A stretch of 64,000 bases of DNA from Bradyrhizobium sp. CB2312 (GTDB lineage Bacteria > Pseudomonadota > Alphaproteobacteria > Rhizobiales > Xanthobacteraceae): the NCBI RefSeq assembly GCF_029714425.1, contig NZ_CP121668.1, positions 6,469,501 to 6,533,500 on the forward strand, in the 5' to 3' direction. Shown piece by piece: positions 53,985 through 63,283 of the stretch. The number at the start of each line of letters is the position of its first letter. Within the stretch, counting starts at the first letter, position 1. Made by a program: the position numbers and the translations under genes. Under the pieces are notes generated by a model. The model saw only the letters and a list, made by a program, of their open reading frames with translations. It was not told the DNA's origin and ran no database searches.

Positions 53985-54660
53985 GCGCGGAGCCGGCCGT
54001 TACCGGCGAGGTTCGTTGGTGAGGAGCGGTGGCCGGGTGAGCGTGGACATGCGCCTGCGAATGTCCGTTGACCTGCCCAGCCTCCGCCGCGTCGTGGACG
54101 TGGCTCTCGTGCGCGTGAGAATGCACCGGCCCTTCGGCGCCGCCGAACAGCCGGCGGGATTCATGCGGAGCGAGGTAAGGAACGACTTCGCGTCCGGAGA
54201 CGAATTCGTAATGGATGCCCTCAAAGTGGTGCGTCTTCATGACGGAGGCCATCACCTTGCGATCGACGGTGAGCGGGACATAGACGCAGGTGCCCTTGAC
54301 GAGGGCCGGCCAGTGCTGGTTGCCCATGGCGTGGCCGAGCTCGACGCATGTCCGCATCGCGAGGTCGGGCGCCTCGGCGGTCAGCTCGTCCAGATGCACA
54401 ATCATGACGTCCCGCAGCTCGATCCGTGCCACCAGCGCCGCATGCGTCCGCTCATCCCAGAGCAGGATGTCACCATCGCAAAGATGCGTGTGGCGATCGA
54501 GCGAGACCGCTACCTGCGCGCCTTTGGCCGTGGTCTTGCGAAAACGGCTCTTCTGCGCCTCCCACTGGTCGATCTCGACCAGATCTATCTCGGCGTCCGA
54601 CAGCCGCCCTGCCCATACCGGATCGGCGGAATTGCCCAGGACGCTTTCGATCATGATCAT
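53968..54660 (-). CDS. ureE: Urease nickel metallochaperone UreE
   Basis: The 230-residue protein has UreE domains, with GDILLWDERTHAALVARIEL and ELGHAMGNQHWPALVKGTCV, which contains the conserved interface His. A His-rich C-terminal tail (VHSHAHESHVHDA, HSQAHVHAHP) is far longer than in many UreE proteins and should bind several nickel ions. It delivers nickel to UreG. The ATG at 54660 lies 9 bases after the ureC stop. Confidence 0.93.
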   Translation of the reverse strand: MIMIESVLGNSADPVWAGRLSDAEIDLVEIDQWEAQKSRFRKTTAKGAQVAVSLDRHTHLCDGDILLWDERTHAALVARIELRDVMIVHLDELTAEAPDLAMRTCVELGHAMGNQHWPALVKGTCVYVPLTVDRKVMASVMKTHHFEGIHYEFVSGREVVPYLAPHESRRLFGGAEGPVHSHAHESHVHDAAEAGQVNGHSQAHVHAHPATAPHQRTSPVTAGSARDHRK

Positions 54661-54669
54661 GGCCGATCC

Positions 54670-56394
54670 TCAGCTGAAGAAATATTTCTGGTTCAACGAC
54701 ACCGTCGTCAGTGGCGGAACGGTCGCGTGCTTGCCGTCCACGGTCACGGCGAAGGTCTCCGGACTGACCTCGATCTTCGGCGTGCCGGTATTGCGAACCA
54801 TATTCTGCTTTCCGATCTTGCGCACGTTCCGCACCGGCATCACCTGGCGGCGCAGACCCAGCCGTTCCTTGACGCCCGCGGCATGCGCGGCGCCGGAGAC
54901 GAAGGTGATGCAATTGGCCGCCAGCGCATCGCCATAGGCGCCGAACATGGGCCGGTAATAGGTCGGTTGCGGCGTCGGCAGCGAGGCGTTCGGATCGCCC
55001 ATCACCGCCCAACTGATGAAGCCGTTCTTGATCACGATCTTCGGCTTGGCGCCAAAGAAGGCCGGCTCCCACAGCACGAGATCGGCGATCTTGCCGACCT
55101 CGACCGAGCCGAGCACGTCCGCGATGCCATGCGCGATTGCGGGATTGATGGTGATCTTCGCGACGTAGCGCAGCACCCGGAAATTGTCGTTGCCCGGCGC
55201 GTCCTCCGGCAGCTTGCCCCGTCCGGTCTTCATCGCGTCCGCGGTCTGGATGCAGCGCAGCCAGCATTCCCCGATCCGTCCCATCGCCTGCGAGTCACTC
55301 GAGAACATCGAGATGACGCCGAGGTCCTGAAGAACGTTTTCCGCGGCGATGGTTTCGGCGCGGATGCGGCTCTCGGTGAATGCGACATCCGAGGGGATGT
55401 CGGGGCTGAGGTGGTGACACACCATGATCATGTCGTAGAGCTCCGCCTGCGAGTTGATGCCGTAGGGAAGCGTCGGATTGGTCGACGACGGCAGGACGTT
55501 GGGAAGCCCGGCGATCTTGATGATGTCGGGCGCGTGGCCGCCGCCGGATCCTTCGGTATGGAACGAATGAACCGTTCGCCCCTCGAACGCCGCGATCGAA
55601 TCGTCGATGAAGCCGGATTCGTTCAGCGTGTCGGTGTGGATGCAGACCTGCGTATCGGTCTCATCGGCGACCGTGAGCGCGGAGCGAAGCACAGCCGGCG
55701 TGGTGCCCCAGTCTTCGTGGCATTTGACGCCGACCGCCCCCGCCTCGATCTGTTCAACCAAGGCCGCTTTGCCGTGGCCGTGTCCCTTGCCGAGAATGCC
55801 GACGTTGAGCGGCCAGTTCTCGAACGCGCGCAGCATCATGCTGATGTTGCCCGGCCCCGACGTGACCGTCGTGGCGTTGGATCCGTCCGAAGGACCGGTC
55901 CCGCCCCCGATCAAGGTGGTCGTGCCGTTCGAAAGCGCGGCCTCGGCCTGCTGCGGCGAGATGAAATGGATGTGCGTGTCGATGCCGGCGGCCGTCAGGA
56001 TGAGATGCGAGCCCGAGATCGCGTCGGTCGCCAGGCCCAGCTCCAGGCCGGGCGTGACGCGATCCATCGTCTGGGGATTGCCGGACTTCCCGATGGCACA
56101 GATGCGCCCATCCTTGATGCCGACATCGGCCTTCACGATGCCCAGCATCGCGTCGATGACGGTCACGTTGGTGATCACGAGGTCGGGTGCGCCGCCCGCC
56201 CGCGTCACCTGATTGTCCATGCCCATGCCTTCGCGCATGCTCTTGCCGCCGCCGAAGACGATTTCGTCGCCGTAGCCGCCGCGCAGGTCGCGCTCGATTT
56301 CAACGAACAGACCGGTATCGCCCAAGCGGATCCGGTCGCCTGTCGTCGGCCCGAACAGGCCGACATATTCCTGCCGGGAGATGGTCGCCATCAC
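54670..56394 (-). CDS. ureC: Urease subunit alpha (catalytic)
   Basis: The 574-residue catalytic subunit has the nickel-binding His pair in [13 protein letters not shown], the carbamylated Lys in [12 protein letters not shown], the flap Cys/His in [11 protein letters not shown] and the C-terminal ligand region [15 protein letters not shown]. Many ureases have KLHEDWG or KIHEDWG, so the Cys next to the Lys is a minor oddity. It hydrolyses urea to ammonia and carbamate in the cytosol. It is 25 bases downstream of ureB and 9 before ureE. Confidence 0.97.
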   Translation of the reverse strand: MMATISRQEYVGLFGPTTGDRIRLGDTGLFVEIERDLRGGYGDEIVFGGGKSMREGMGMDNQVTRAGGAPDLVITNVTVIDAMLGIVKADVGIKDGRICAIGKSGNPQTMDRVTPGLELGLATDAISGSHLILTAAGIDTHIHFISPQQAEAALSNGTTTLIGGGTGPSDGSNATTVTSGPGNISMMLRAFENWPLNVGILGKGHGHGKAALVEQIEAGAVGVKCHEDWGTTPAVLRSALTVADETDTQVCIHTDTLNESGFIDDSIAAFEGRTVHSFHTEGSGGGHAPDIIKIAGLPNVLPSSTNPTLPYGINSQAELYDMIMVCHHLSPDIPSDVAFTESRIRAETIAAENVLQDLGVISMFSSDSQAMGRIGECWLRCIQTADAMKTGRGKLPEDAPGNDNFRVLRYVAKITINPAIAHGIADVLGSVEVGKIADLVLWEPAFFGAKPKIVIKNGFISWAVMGDPNASLPTPQPTYYRPMFGAYGDALAANCITFVSGAAHAAGVKERLGLRRQVMPVRNVRKIGKQNMVRNTGTPKIEVSPETFAVTVDGKHATVPPLTTVSLNQKYFFS

Positions 56395-56419
56395 GGTCCT
56401 CGTTCAAGAAATTGCCGCA

Positions 56420-56869
56420 TCACGCCTTGGTCTGCGAGGAACGAAAGCCCCGTTCCGTGGCCAGCGCCACCGCCCTGGATTTCACCGTGGCGGCGTTCTT
56501 GCCGGCGGTCGGACCATCGACGAGATTGTTGAAGCCATAGACGGCGCGCTTGCCGCCGTAGGGAACGAGCTGAACCTCGCGCTCGTCGCCGGGCTCGAAC
56601 CGCGTTGCGGTCGAGGACGGAATGTTCAGATGCAGGCCGAACGCCGCGGCGCGGTCGAATACCAGTGCGGGATTGACCTCGAAGAAATGGAAGTGCGAGC
56701 CGACCTGAATGGGGCGATCTCCGGCATTGCGCACCTTGAGCGCGGTCACCGGTCGATCGGCATCGAAGGTGATCGCCGCCGGGCTGCACACATAGCCGCC
56801 AACCGGTACACTCGACGTGGCCGGATCGACATCGGCGGCAATCTTGGGGCCCAGTTTTGGTCCGGCCAT
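56420..56869 (-). CDS. ureB: Urease subunit beta, extended at both ends
   Basis: The urease beta fold is clear: [40 protein letters not shown] and [14 protein letters not shown]. At 149 residues it is longer than the usual 101 or so, with an N-terminal stretch of about 25 residues ([15 protein letters not shown]) and a basic C-terminal tail ([11 protein letters not shown]). Extended beta subunits are also known from Brucella ure2. GGAGG lies five bases before the ATG. It is 19 bases after ureA. Confidence 0.92.
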   Translation of the reverse strand: MAGPKLGPKIAADVDPATSSVPVGGYVCSPAAITFDADRPVTALKVRNAGDRPIQVGSHFHFFEVNPALVFDRAAAFGLHLNIPSSTATRFEPGDEREVQLVPYGGKRAVYGFNNLVDGPTAGKNAATVKSRAVALATERGFRSSQTKA

Positions 56870-56888
56870 GTCGACCTCCTCCAAGCGT

Positions 56889-57191
56889 TCACTGGATCGG
56901 CGTATGCACCGTGACCAGGCGGCTGCCATCGGTGAACACGGCCTCGACCTGCACCATGGCGATGAGATCGGCGACGCCATCCATGACGTCGGCCTTGGTG
57001 AGAACGGTGCGCGCCTCGTTGGTGACGTCCTCGATCGTCTTGCCTGCGCGCGCGCCATCGAGGGCCGCTGCTGAAATCACGGCGACCGCTTCGGGATAGT
57101 TGAGCTTGAGGCCTTTGGCCCGTCGTTTCAGCGCCACGTCGGCCATCATGTGGACGAGCAGCTTGTCGAATTCTCGCGGGGTTAGCTGCAT
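56889..57191 (-). CDS. ureA: Urease subunit gamma
   Basis: The 100-residue protein, the usual length, begins [20 protein letters not shown] and has [20 protein letters not shown] and [20 protein letters not shown]. It is the smallest structural urease subunit and the first gene of the ureABCEFGD operon. GGAG lies seven bases before the ATG. A divergent nickel permease starts 183 bases away. Confidence 0.96.
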   Translation of the reverse strand: MQLTPREFDKLLVHMMADVALKRRAKGLKLNYPEAVAVISAAALDGARAGKTIEDVTNEARTVLTKADVMDGVADLIAMVQVEAVFTDGSRLVTVHTPIQ

Positions 57192-57334
57192 GGGATTCTC
57201 CCGAAGCCCGGCTCCCAAGGACCGCAACCACGTTGGAACAACTCTCCGGCAAGAATCATCCGGTGTTCTACTCAGTCGGAGATCGGGAAATACCAATGAG
57301 CCGATGTCGTCATGCTCGGCTCTTGCCTTGGTCA

Positions 57335-57362
57335 GTATGATGGCCTTTGATGAAGCTCACAC
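57335..57362 (+). promoter_or_regulatory. NikR-type operator candidate upstream of the nickel permease
   Basis: GTATGA and TCACAC are separated by exactly 16 bases. The E. coli NikR operator is GTATGA-N16-TCATAC, so 11 of 12 half-site bases agree. It ends 12 bases before the ATG of the permease, where binding would block transcription or initiation. Confidence 0.55.
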
Positions 57363-57374
57363 CGAGGTGCGGCC

Positions 57375-58472
57375 ATGGTGGCCCAGGCGACGAACCAGGC
57401 GACGAAGCGGTCTTTGCGAGGTATCGAGCTCGGCACCGCCCTGCTGTTCGGCGGGCTCATCTTCGCCAATGCCGCGGCGTGGCTCTGGGCATTCGCGCTG
57501 TTCGCCGACCGTCCAGTGGTCATGGCCACCGCCCTGCTCGCCTGGGTGTTCGGCCTGCGTCACGCCGTCGACGCCGATCATATCGCCGCGATCGACAACG
57601 CGGTGCGCAGGTTGATCCAGGCGGGCGGCTCGCCGAAATGCGCTGGACTCTATTTCGCGCTCGGGCACTCCAGCGTGGTCGTGGCGGCGACCATGCTGCT
57701 GTCGGAAACCGCAATCGGCTTCTGGGGTGACGACAGCCCGGGCAGGCGCATCGGCGGCCTGGTCGGCACTTCGGTTTCGGCCGCGTTCCTGCTGCTGATC
57801 GCGCTGATCAATCTTGCCATCTTCATCGGCCTGTGGCGCACCTTCCGATCTGTACACCGGAAGGCAAGCCATGGGATCGAACACCTCGACGCCGGTGTCC
57901 CCGGCGCAGGCATGCTGGCGCGCCTGCTCAGCCCGGCGTTCCGCATCGTGACCAAGACCTGGCACATGTATCCGCTCGGCTTCCTGTTCGGGCTCGGCTT
58001 CGATACGGCAACCGCAATCGGCCTGATGAGCATCTCGGCAGCGGAAGCGGTTCGCGGCGGATCAGCCGGGAGCGTCCTGGTGTTTCCGGCATTGTTTGCC
58101 GCCGGCATGGCACTAGTCGACACTGCCGACAGTGTGTTGATGGTGAACGCCTATCGATGGGCCTTCGTCGATCCGCTGCGCAAGCTCTGGTACAATCTCA
58201 CGATCACCGGGGCGTCGGTCGTCATCGCACTCTTCATCGGCGGAGTGGAGGCGCTCGGCCTGCTTGGCAGGCAGTTCGAGCTGTCAGGCCATTTGTGGTC
58301 GGCCATTGCCGGCCTCAACGAGAGCCTTGCGGATCTCGGCTTCATGGTGATCGGCCTGTTCGGGTTGGCCTGGCTCGTATCCGTCGCGTTGTACCGCGCG
58401 TTCGTTGCAGATCGCGAGCCTCAACGGAGCACGCGGCGTCTCGCCTGTGCCGAGGCGCGCGACGTGGCGTGA
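57375..58472 (+). CDS. NiCoT family nickel/cobalt permease
   Basis: The 365-residue permease has the NiCoT hallmark RHAVDADHIAAIDN (HxxxxDH) in the second helix, then LYFALGHSSVVV, GFLFGLGFDTATAIGLM and FPALFAAGMALVDTADSVLM. It is a high-affinity nickel importer of the HoxN/HupN/NixA type, needed here for urease. GAGG lies seven bases before the ATG, and a NikR-like box overlaps the upstream leader. It is divergent from ureA and ends 5 bases before a convergent regulator gene. Confidence 0.92.
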   Translation: MVAQATNQATKRSLRGIELGTALLFGGLIFANAAAWLWAFALFADRPVVMATALLAWVFGLRHAVDADHIAAIDNAVRRLIQAGGSPKCAGLYFALGHSSVVVAATMLLSETAIGFWGDDSPGRRIGGLVGTSVSAAFLLLIALINLAIFIGLWRTFRSVHRKASHGIEHLDAGVPGAGMLARLLSPAFRIVTKTWHMYPLGFLFGLGFDTATAIGLMSISAAEAVRGGSAGSVLVFPALFAAGMALVDTADSVLMVNAYRWAFVDPLRKLWYNLTITGASVVIALFIGGVEALGLLGRQFELSGHLWSAIAGLNESLADLGFMVIGLFGLAWLVSVALYRAFVADREPQRSTRRLACAEARDVA

Positions 58473-58477
58473 TGGCC

Positions 58478-59113
58478 TCAGGGCGCGACCAGCTTCTTGC
58501 GAATGGCGTAACGGACCAGCTCGGCGGTGGATGACATCCTAAGCTTGCGCATGGCCGAGGCGCGGTGGGTCTCGACGGTCTTCACGCTCAGCTTCAGGAT
58601 CGTGCTGATCGACTTGTTGGTATGCCCTTCCGCGATCAGCTGGACCACGCTCTGCTCGCGCGAGGTCAGCAGCATGTCGGTCCGGTTCTGCTTGTTCATC
58701 TGGTAATCGTGAAGCAGCTTCTCCAACAGGATGCTGGTGAAGTAGGGCCTGCCGTCGAGCAGGGCCTCGATCGCGAAGATCAGGTGCTTGCGGGCGTCCG
58801 ACTTGAACAGGAAGCCGCGCACCCCCGCCAGGATGGCTTCGGTCAGAAGCTCCTCGCTCTCGTGCATCGTCAGGATCAGGACTTCGGCACGAAGATGGAG
58901 CGCCTTGAGGCGGCGACTGACCTCCAGGCCGTTCATGATCGGCATGGAATAGTCCACGATCAGGATATCCGGCCTGGTTTCGAGCGTCAGCGCAACCGCT
59001 TGCTCGCCGTTGGTCGCCTCTCCGCTCACGATCCAGTTGGAATGCGTTTCGACGATCGCGCGCAGACCGGAACGCACGACTTCATGATCGTCCGCAATCA
59101 AGATGCGCTTCAC
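58478..59113 (-). CDS. NarL/LuxR-family response regulator 1
   Basis: The GTG at 59113 gives the start MKRILIADDH, as in the neighbouring paralogue; a TTG at 59155 adds 14 residues. The 211-residue protein has phosphoacceptor Asp54 (ILIVDYSMPIMNG), Lys in GFLFKSDARK and a LuxR-type HTH (LTSREQSVVQLIAEG, KSISTILKLSVKTVETHRAS). About half of its residues match regulator 2 (ADDHE, IADDH, MRKL, VRYA). Both probably share the kinase upstream. Confidence 0.88.
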   Translation of the reverse strand: MKRILIADDHEVVRSGLRAIVETHSNWIVSGEATNGEQAVALTLETRPDILIVDYSMPIMNGLEVSRRLKALHLRAEVLILTMHESEELLTEAILAGVRGFLFKSDARKHLIFAIEALLDGRPYFTSILLEKLLHDYQMNKQNRTDMLLTSREQSVVQLIAEGHTNKSISTILKLSVKTVETHRASAMRKLRMSSTAELVRYAIRKKLVAP

Positions 59114-59261
59114 GGCATCGTTCCCGTTTTCCCGCTTTGCCCGCGAGGCCGTCAACGACGCTGGCGATCATAGGGGCAGCGGCCGCGGGCGTTATCCAGC
59201 AAAACCCTGATATTCCACGGCGAAGGTCCTGACGCCGGAACGCCGCATCGATGTTCCAGTC

Positions 59262-59891
59262 TCAAGCCTCGACAAGTCCGGCCCGGACGGCGTAGCGAAC
59301 CAGCCCTGCCGTCGAGTTCACCTCGAGCTTGCGCATCGCGGACGCCCGGTGGGCCTCGGTCGTCTTGACCCTGAGGTTGAGGATCGCGCTGATTCCCTTG
59401 TTGCTGTAACCCTCGGCAACCAGCTTGACCACCAATTGCTCCCGCGCGGTGAGCTCGTCGTGGCGCTTGCCATCGGCTGCAGGCCCGCGATCGAGTTCCG
59501 CCGAGCAGCTTCTGTTGCAGAACGGCCTGTGCAGCAGCAGCGATTCGACTGCAGCAAGCAGCAGCTTGTTGGCATCAGACTTCACCAGGAATGCGCGCGC
59601 CCCGGCCTCGAACGCCTGCTGCGCCAGCAGGCCCGAATTGTGCACCGTGAAGATCAGCACCTCGGTCTGCAGCGGATAATCCCGGATCCGCCGCGCCACC
59701 TCGACGCCGGTCATGCGCGGCATGGAGAAGTCGACGATGGCGACATGGGGCCGGCTCTCGATCGCGGCGGCCACCGCCTTGCCGCCATCGTTCACCTCCG
59801 CCACCACCTCCCAATCCGCCCGCTGCTCGATCACCGCCCGTAATCCCGACCGTACCGCCTCGTGATCGTCGGCAATGAGAATTCGCTTCAT
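59262..59891 (-). CDS. NarL/LuxR-family response regulator 2
   Basis: The 209-residue protein starts at ATG 59891. It has the acidic pair Asp8/Asp9, phosphoacceptor Asp54 (VAIVDFSMPRMTG), Lys in AFLVKSDANK and the LuxR-type HTH (LTAREQLVVKLVAEGYSN, NLRVKTTEAHRASAMRKL). It is a close paralogue of regulator 1. It lies 65 bases after the kinase gene and 148 bases before regulator 1, all on the minus strand. Confidence 0.9.
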   Translation of the reverse strand: MKRILIADDHEAVRSGLRAVIEQRADWEVVAEVNDGGKAVAAAIESRPHVAIVDFSMPRMTGVEVARRIRDYPLQTEVLIFTVHNSGLLAQQAFEAGARAFLVKSDANKLLLAAVESLLLHRPFCNRSCSAELDRGPAADGKRHDELTAREQLVVKLVAEGYSNKGISAILNLRVKTTEAHRASAMRKLEVNSTAGLVRYAVRAGLVEA

Positions 59892-59956
59892 GGCAGAACG
59901 CTCCGGTATCCTTTCACGGCGTTTCGGTCCGGACCCCGGACCTGGCACCGCGGGGG

Positions 59957-61162
59957 CTAGTGTTCTTTCCTCGACCGGGTCCCTGCGCGGGCCCTCGTCG
60001 TTGTCGTGTCTCTTCGCCGATTGTCCCCTGTCGCCAGGCCATAAGGAAACGCTGCGTACAAGACCGTGCCGGATTGCGGCGCTGCCCGATTGGGATGGAT
60101 GTCGAGCGTGCCGCCAATCTCGTGCAGCCGTGCCCGCATCGCCGGAATTCCAACCCCGATCGATGCCGTCTTGGTGCCGCGCCGGCCGGGCTCTGCCGGG
60201 AGACCGCGTCCGTTGTCGCGGACCGTCATGTGGAACCAGTCGTCGGCCACATCGATGATAATCGCCACCTCCGTCGCCTTCGCGTGACGGAAAACGTTGG
60301 TCAGGGCCTCCTGGACGACGCGCAGCAACGAGCGCTTGGTTTCGTAGAGCAACCGATCGACCTCCGGCACGATGTCGACCGTCACCCGCAACGACGTGCG
60401 CGCCGCAAATCCTTCCGCGTATCGTTCAATGGTGGCCTTCAGGCCCTCTCCCGCCAGGTTCCGGGGGTGCAGCAGATAGGCAAAGGCGCGGATCTCCCGG
60501 AGCGCCTCATCAATCGACGCATCGATCTCGTCGCAAAGCTGCCCGGCCGAGGCCGTCTCGCCGAGATGGCTCCGGACCCGCATCAGGCCAAGGCTGGCGG
60601 CAATCAAATGCTGACAGGTCGAATCGTGAAGGTCCGACGCGATCCGTTGCTGGATGCCTTCCTGGATGGACAACAGGCCGACATCCATGGCGAGGCCGTC
60701 GTCGCATTCGATGACGCTCTCGCGGGAACCGTTGCGTATGGCACGATGGCTACCGATCAGTCTGACCACGCCGCCGACCGATGGATCGACGACCGGCATC
60801 ACGATCGTTTCCATGTTCCGGGGCGAGCCGCCGAGCGCGAGACGCTGCCGGATGCGGATCTCGGCGCCTTCGGCGAGACACGCCCGAAGCGTCTCACAGA
60901 CGGCTCTGGCATCATCTCCGCTCATGCAGTCGAAGACATCCATGTTGCGGACGTCCTTCGACGAGAGGCCGAGATGAGATTCGAATTCAGGATTGATCGC
61001 CTCGTAGGCGAACCGCCCTTCAAAGGACGGGCGGACGACGAACAGAAGATCCGTCGAAAACTTCCAATGGAGCGCCTCGATCGACTTGTCAGAACCTATT
61101 CGCAGCCAGTTCCCGAGGCTGGTTCGAGGCAACTCGGTGGGGGGACGGCCATGCGGTTTCAC
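59957..61162 (-). CDS. NarX-type sensor histidine kinase with PAS domain
   Basis: The 401-residue soluble kinase starts with a GTG. A PAS-like region (about residues 30-143, with LHWKFSTDLLFVVRPSFEGR and LGLSSKDVRNMDVFDCMSGD) is followed by the HisKA_3 domain with His179 in RIASDLHDSTCQHLIAASLG. The ATPase domain has VQEALTNVFRHAKATE, VRDNGRGLP and GVGIPAMRARLHEIGG. This type signals to NarL-like regulators, of which two follow directly. No membrane helix is seen, so the signal is cytosolic. A palindrome lies 26 bases upstream. Confidence 0.9.
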   Translation of the reverse strand: MKPHGRPPTELPRTSLGNWLRIGSDKSIEALHWKFSTDLLFVVRPSFEGRFAYEAINPEFESHLGLSSKDVRNMDVFDCMSGDDARAVCETLRACLAEGAEIRIRQRLALGGSPRNMETIVMPVVDPSVGGVVRLIGSHRAIRNGSRESVIECDDGLAMDVGLLSIQEGIQQRIASDLHDSTCQHLIAASLGLMRVRSHLGETASAGQLCDEIDASIDEALREIRAFAYLLHPRNLAGEGLKATIERYAEGFAARTSLRVTVDIVPEVDRLLYETKRSLLRVVQEALTNVFRHAKATEVAIIIDVADDWFHMTVRDNGRGLPAEPGRRGTKTASIGVGIPAMRARLHEIGGTLDIHPNRAAPQSGTVLYAAFPYGLATGDNRRRDTTTTRARAGTRSRKEH

Positions 61163-61610
61163 GGTACGCGCTCACTCTATTCGGGCGCCTTTCGGCACCG
61201 AAAGTACGTCGAGGGCCCCCACCCGCAAAACATCCACAACCCGGCTCCGGAAAGCCCGCGCCCCCTGGAGCCGACTGACTATACACCCCGAACCGGGCTC
61301 ACACCAACAGGTAGCATTGCGATGGGAATAAAATCTCGAATTCGTGACGCCCGCTTTGCGGGCGCACGACTATGCAGCTTGTGCCACGATCGCATGCGGC
61401 GCCCGGATTCGGCCAGGAACGAGTAAAAGGCAGCAGATACGGATTTTTCGAACTGAGGTCCCTAAGCGAATACGCGCCAGGCGCGAGCTCGCCCATCGGG
61501 ACATTCATCCGCTGCCTCCAGGGTTTCATCCGATCCCGAAAGCGACGCTCGCGCGATAAGCTGAAAGGGGCTGTTCCGGTGCCTATCCTTCGACCCAACG
61601 GGAGGTCTCC
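61163..61610. other. Gap between the kinase and the DUF1269 gene
   Basis: No gene is supported in this 448-base stretch. It holds the promoter region of the kinase with a palindrome at 61189-61204. A weak 6-bp hairpin lies at 61349-61363 (GCCCGC, TTT, GCGGGC). The leader of the DUF1269 gene has the ribosome site GGGAGG. Confidence 0.5.
61189..61204. promoter_or_regulatory. Palindrome upstream of the sensor kinase
   Basis: CTTTCGG and CCGAAAG are perfect 7-bp arms around a 2-base centre (CA). It lies 26 bases before the GTG of the kinase gene. It may be an operator for a regulator of this system; the protein that binds is unknown. Confidence 0.4.
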
Positions 61611-62114
61611 ATGTCGGATCTTGTCGCGATCGTGTATCCGTCCGAAGCGAAAGCCGAGGAAGTGCGTCAGCGACTGCTGAAGCTGCAAAAGGAATATCTG
61701 ATCACCATCAGCGACGCCGTGATCGCGGTGAAGACGGATTCGGGCGGCATCAAGCTCAATCAGCTCGTCAACACGACCGCCATGGGCGCGATGACGGGCA
61801 GCTTCTGGGGTCTTCTCATCGGCGTCCTCTTTCTCAATCCGATCCTGGGGGTCGCGGTCGGCGCGGCGTCGGGCGCACTTGGCGGAGCGCTTTCCGACTT
61901 CGGCATCGATGATGCCTTCATGAAGAGCCTGTCCGCCAACCTCAAGTCCGGCAACGCGGCCCTTTTCGTGCTGATCAAGCACATGACCGCGGACAAGGTG
62001 ATCAAGGAGATCAAGGACGCCGGCGGCGTGGTGCTCAAGACCTCGCTCGACGAGACCAAGGAAAAGATCCTGCGCGATGCCCTGGAGAGCGCTGTGGATC
62101 GGCCGGCGGCCTGA
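61611..62114 (+). CDS. DUF1269 membrane protein
   Basis: The 167-residue protein has the DUF1269 pattern: MSDLVAIVYPSEAKAEEVRQ at the N-terminus and a central glycine-rich hydrophobic hairpin (GAMTGSFWGLLIGVLFLNPI, VAVGAASGALGGALSDFGI), then SANLKSGNAALFVLIKHMTA and a soluble C-terminus. GGGAGG is placed well before the ATG. The family is predicted to be stress-related but no function is known. It is convergent with the Bax-inhibitor-like gene after 20 bases. Confidence 0.85.
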   Translation: MSDLVAIVYPSEAKAEEVRQRLLKLQKEYLITISDAVIAVKTDSGGIKLNQLVNTTAMGAMTGSFWGLLIGVLFLNPILGVAVGAASGALGGALSDFGIDDAFMKSLSANLKSGNAALFVLIKHMTADKVIKEIKDAGGVVLKTSLDETKEKILRDALESAVDRPAA

Positions 62115-62134
62115 GCCGCCGTCCCTCCGCGTCT

Positions 62135-62845
62135 TTAGCGCCGGCCGCCGGCAAGGCGCAGCAGCATCAGGAACAGGTTCAGGAAGTTGAGATAGAGCGA
62201 CAACGCGCCGATGACGGACTTGCGGCCTGCTGAGGTATGGTCATCGGCGCTGTCGTACATCGCCTTGATCCGCTGCGTATCGTAGGCCGTAAGGCCGGCA
62301 AACACGCCGACGCCGACGATCGAGATCAGCCAATCGAGCGTGCTCGACGACAGGAACAGGTTGATCAGGCTCGCAATGATGATTCCGATCAGCCCCATGA
62401 ACAGGAAGGTGCCAAGGCCGGAGAGATCGCGCCGCGTCGTGTAGCCGAAGATGCTGAGCGCGCCGAAACTCGCCGCGGCGACGAAGAAGACGCGGGCGAT
62501 CGACGAGCTGGTATACATGTGCAGCAAGATCGAGAGCGATATGCCGATCAGGGCCGCATAGATGAAGAACAGCAGCCGCGCCGTCGGTACCGACAGCGTA
62601 TTGATGCGCGAGCCGATGAAGAACACCAGCGCGAGCGGCGCCAGGATGAACAGCCACATCCATGGACTCTGGAGCAGCGCGGGACCGGTGATCTCGTAGG
62701 TCAGCCAGGCGACGAGCGCGGTCAGACCGACACCTCCAGCCATGTAGCCGTAAATCCGCAGCATGTAGTCGTGCAATCCGGCGTCCACCGCGCTCGCACT
62801 GCCGGCCGTCTGCGGAGTGGTCAGGTTCTGGTCGAGATTGGACAT
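62135..62845 (-). CDS. Bax inhibitor-1/YccA family membrane protein
   Basis: The 236-residue protein has about seven hydrophobic helices after a polar N-terminus. The BI-1 hallmark appears in LRIYGYMAGGVGLTALVAW, MYTSSSIARVFFVAAASFGA, IVGVGVFAGLTAYDTQRIKA and LSLYLNFLNLFLMLLRLAGG. GGAGG lies six bases before the ATG at 62845; longer frames upstream are not homologous. BI-1 proteins are linked to calcium leak and membrane protein quality control; the bacterial role is unsettled. Confidence 0.93.
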   Translation of the reverse strand: MSNLDQNLTTPQTAGSASAVDAGLHDYMLRIYGYMAGGVGLTALVAWLTYEITGPALLQSPWMWLFILAPLALVFFIGSRINTLSVPTARLLFFIYAALIGISLSILLHMYTSSSIARVFFVAAASFGALSIFGYTTRRDLSGLGTFLFMGLIGIIIASLINLFLSSSTLDWLISIVGVGVFAGLTAYDTQRIKAMYDSADDHTSAGRKSVIGALSLYLNFLNLFLMLLRLAGGRR

Positions 62846-63091
62846 GGTTGGCCTCCTCTGGATCTTACAGAGGACAGCGACGCTATCGCTCGTGCCGGCC
62901 GAGCGACATCGGCCAATCACCCGAATGGTGCAGGCGGTAACCACCCGCGCGCTGCAACCGGCGAAGGGCCAAGCAGCCACCACCAGGCTCACGTTGCCGA
63001 TCCGCAAGACCAAGGCGCCTAAGCCTTTCGGCGTAGGCGCCTTACGCCTTTGTCACTTGGAAGCCCGCGCCCGTCTGCCCTAATCCGGGGC

Positions 63092-63283
63092 ATGCGCTTC
63101 TTCTTCCACATCGCTGACAAATACGGTGTCTGTCCCGATCGCATCGGACAGGACTGCATCGATCAGGATGCGGCCGTCCGGCATGCCCGGCATCTTGCCG
63201 CCGAACTCGCCAGGGCCGGCGAGTTCTTCCGCGGCAGCGTCGTGCTCGTTGCCGGGCGGCCGGCCTCCGCCTCCTGTTCGTGA
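63092..63283 (+). CDS. DUF6894-like small protein
   Basis: The 63-residue protein begins MRFFFHIADKYGVCPDRIGQ and continues with DAAVRHARHLAAELARAGEF. This resembles the short DUF6894 proteins common in Bradyrhizobium and relatives, which open with RFFFDV or similar and have an Ala-rich helix. The C-terminus (RPASASCS) is odd compared with the family and ends early. The ribosome site is weak, so expression is uncertain. Unknown function. Confidence 0.5.
   Translation: MRFFFHIADKYGVCPDRIGQDCIDQDAAVRHARHLAAELARAGEFFRGSVVLVAGRPASASCS

Noticed and set aside
53965..56532. 855-codon open frame antisense to ureE, ureC and ureB
   Set aside because: It covers several genuine urease genes in antisense and shows only shadow composition. 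Long antisense frames are common at this GC content.
62102..62152. GCCGGCGGC/GCCGCCGGC inverted repeat between DUF1269 and BI-1 genes as a terminator
   Set aside because: Both arms lie in or near coding ends, the spacer is 33 bases and there is no T-run; it may come from GC-rich codon use.
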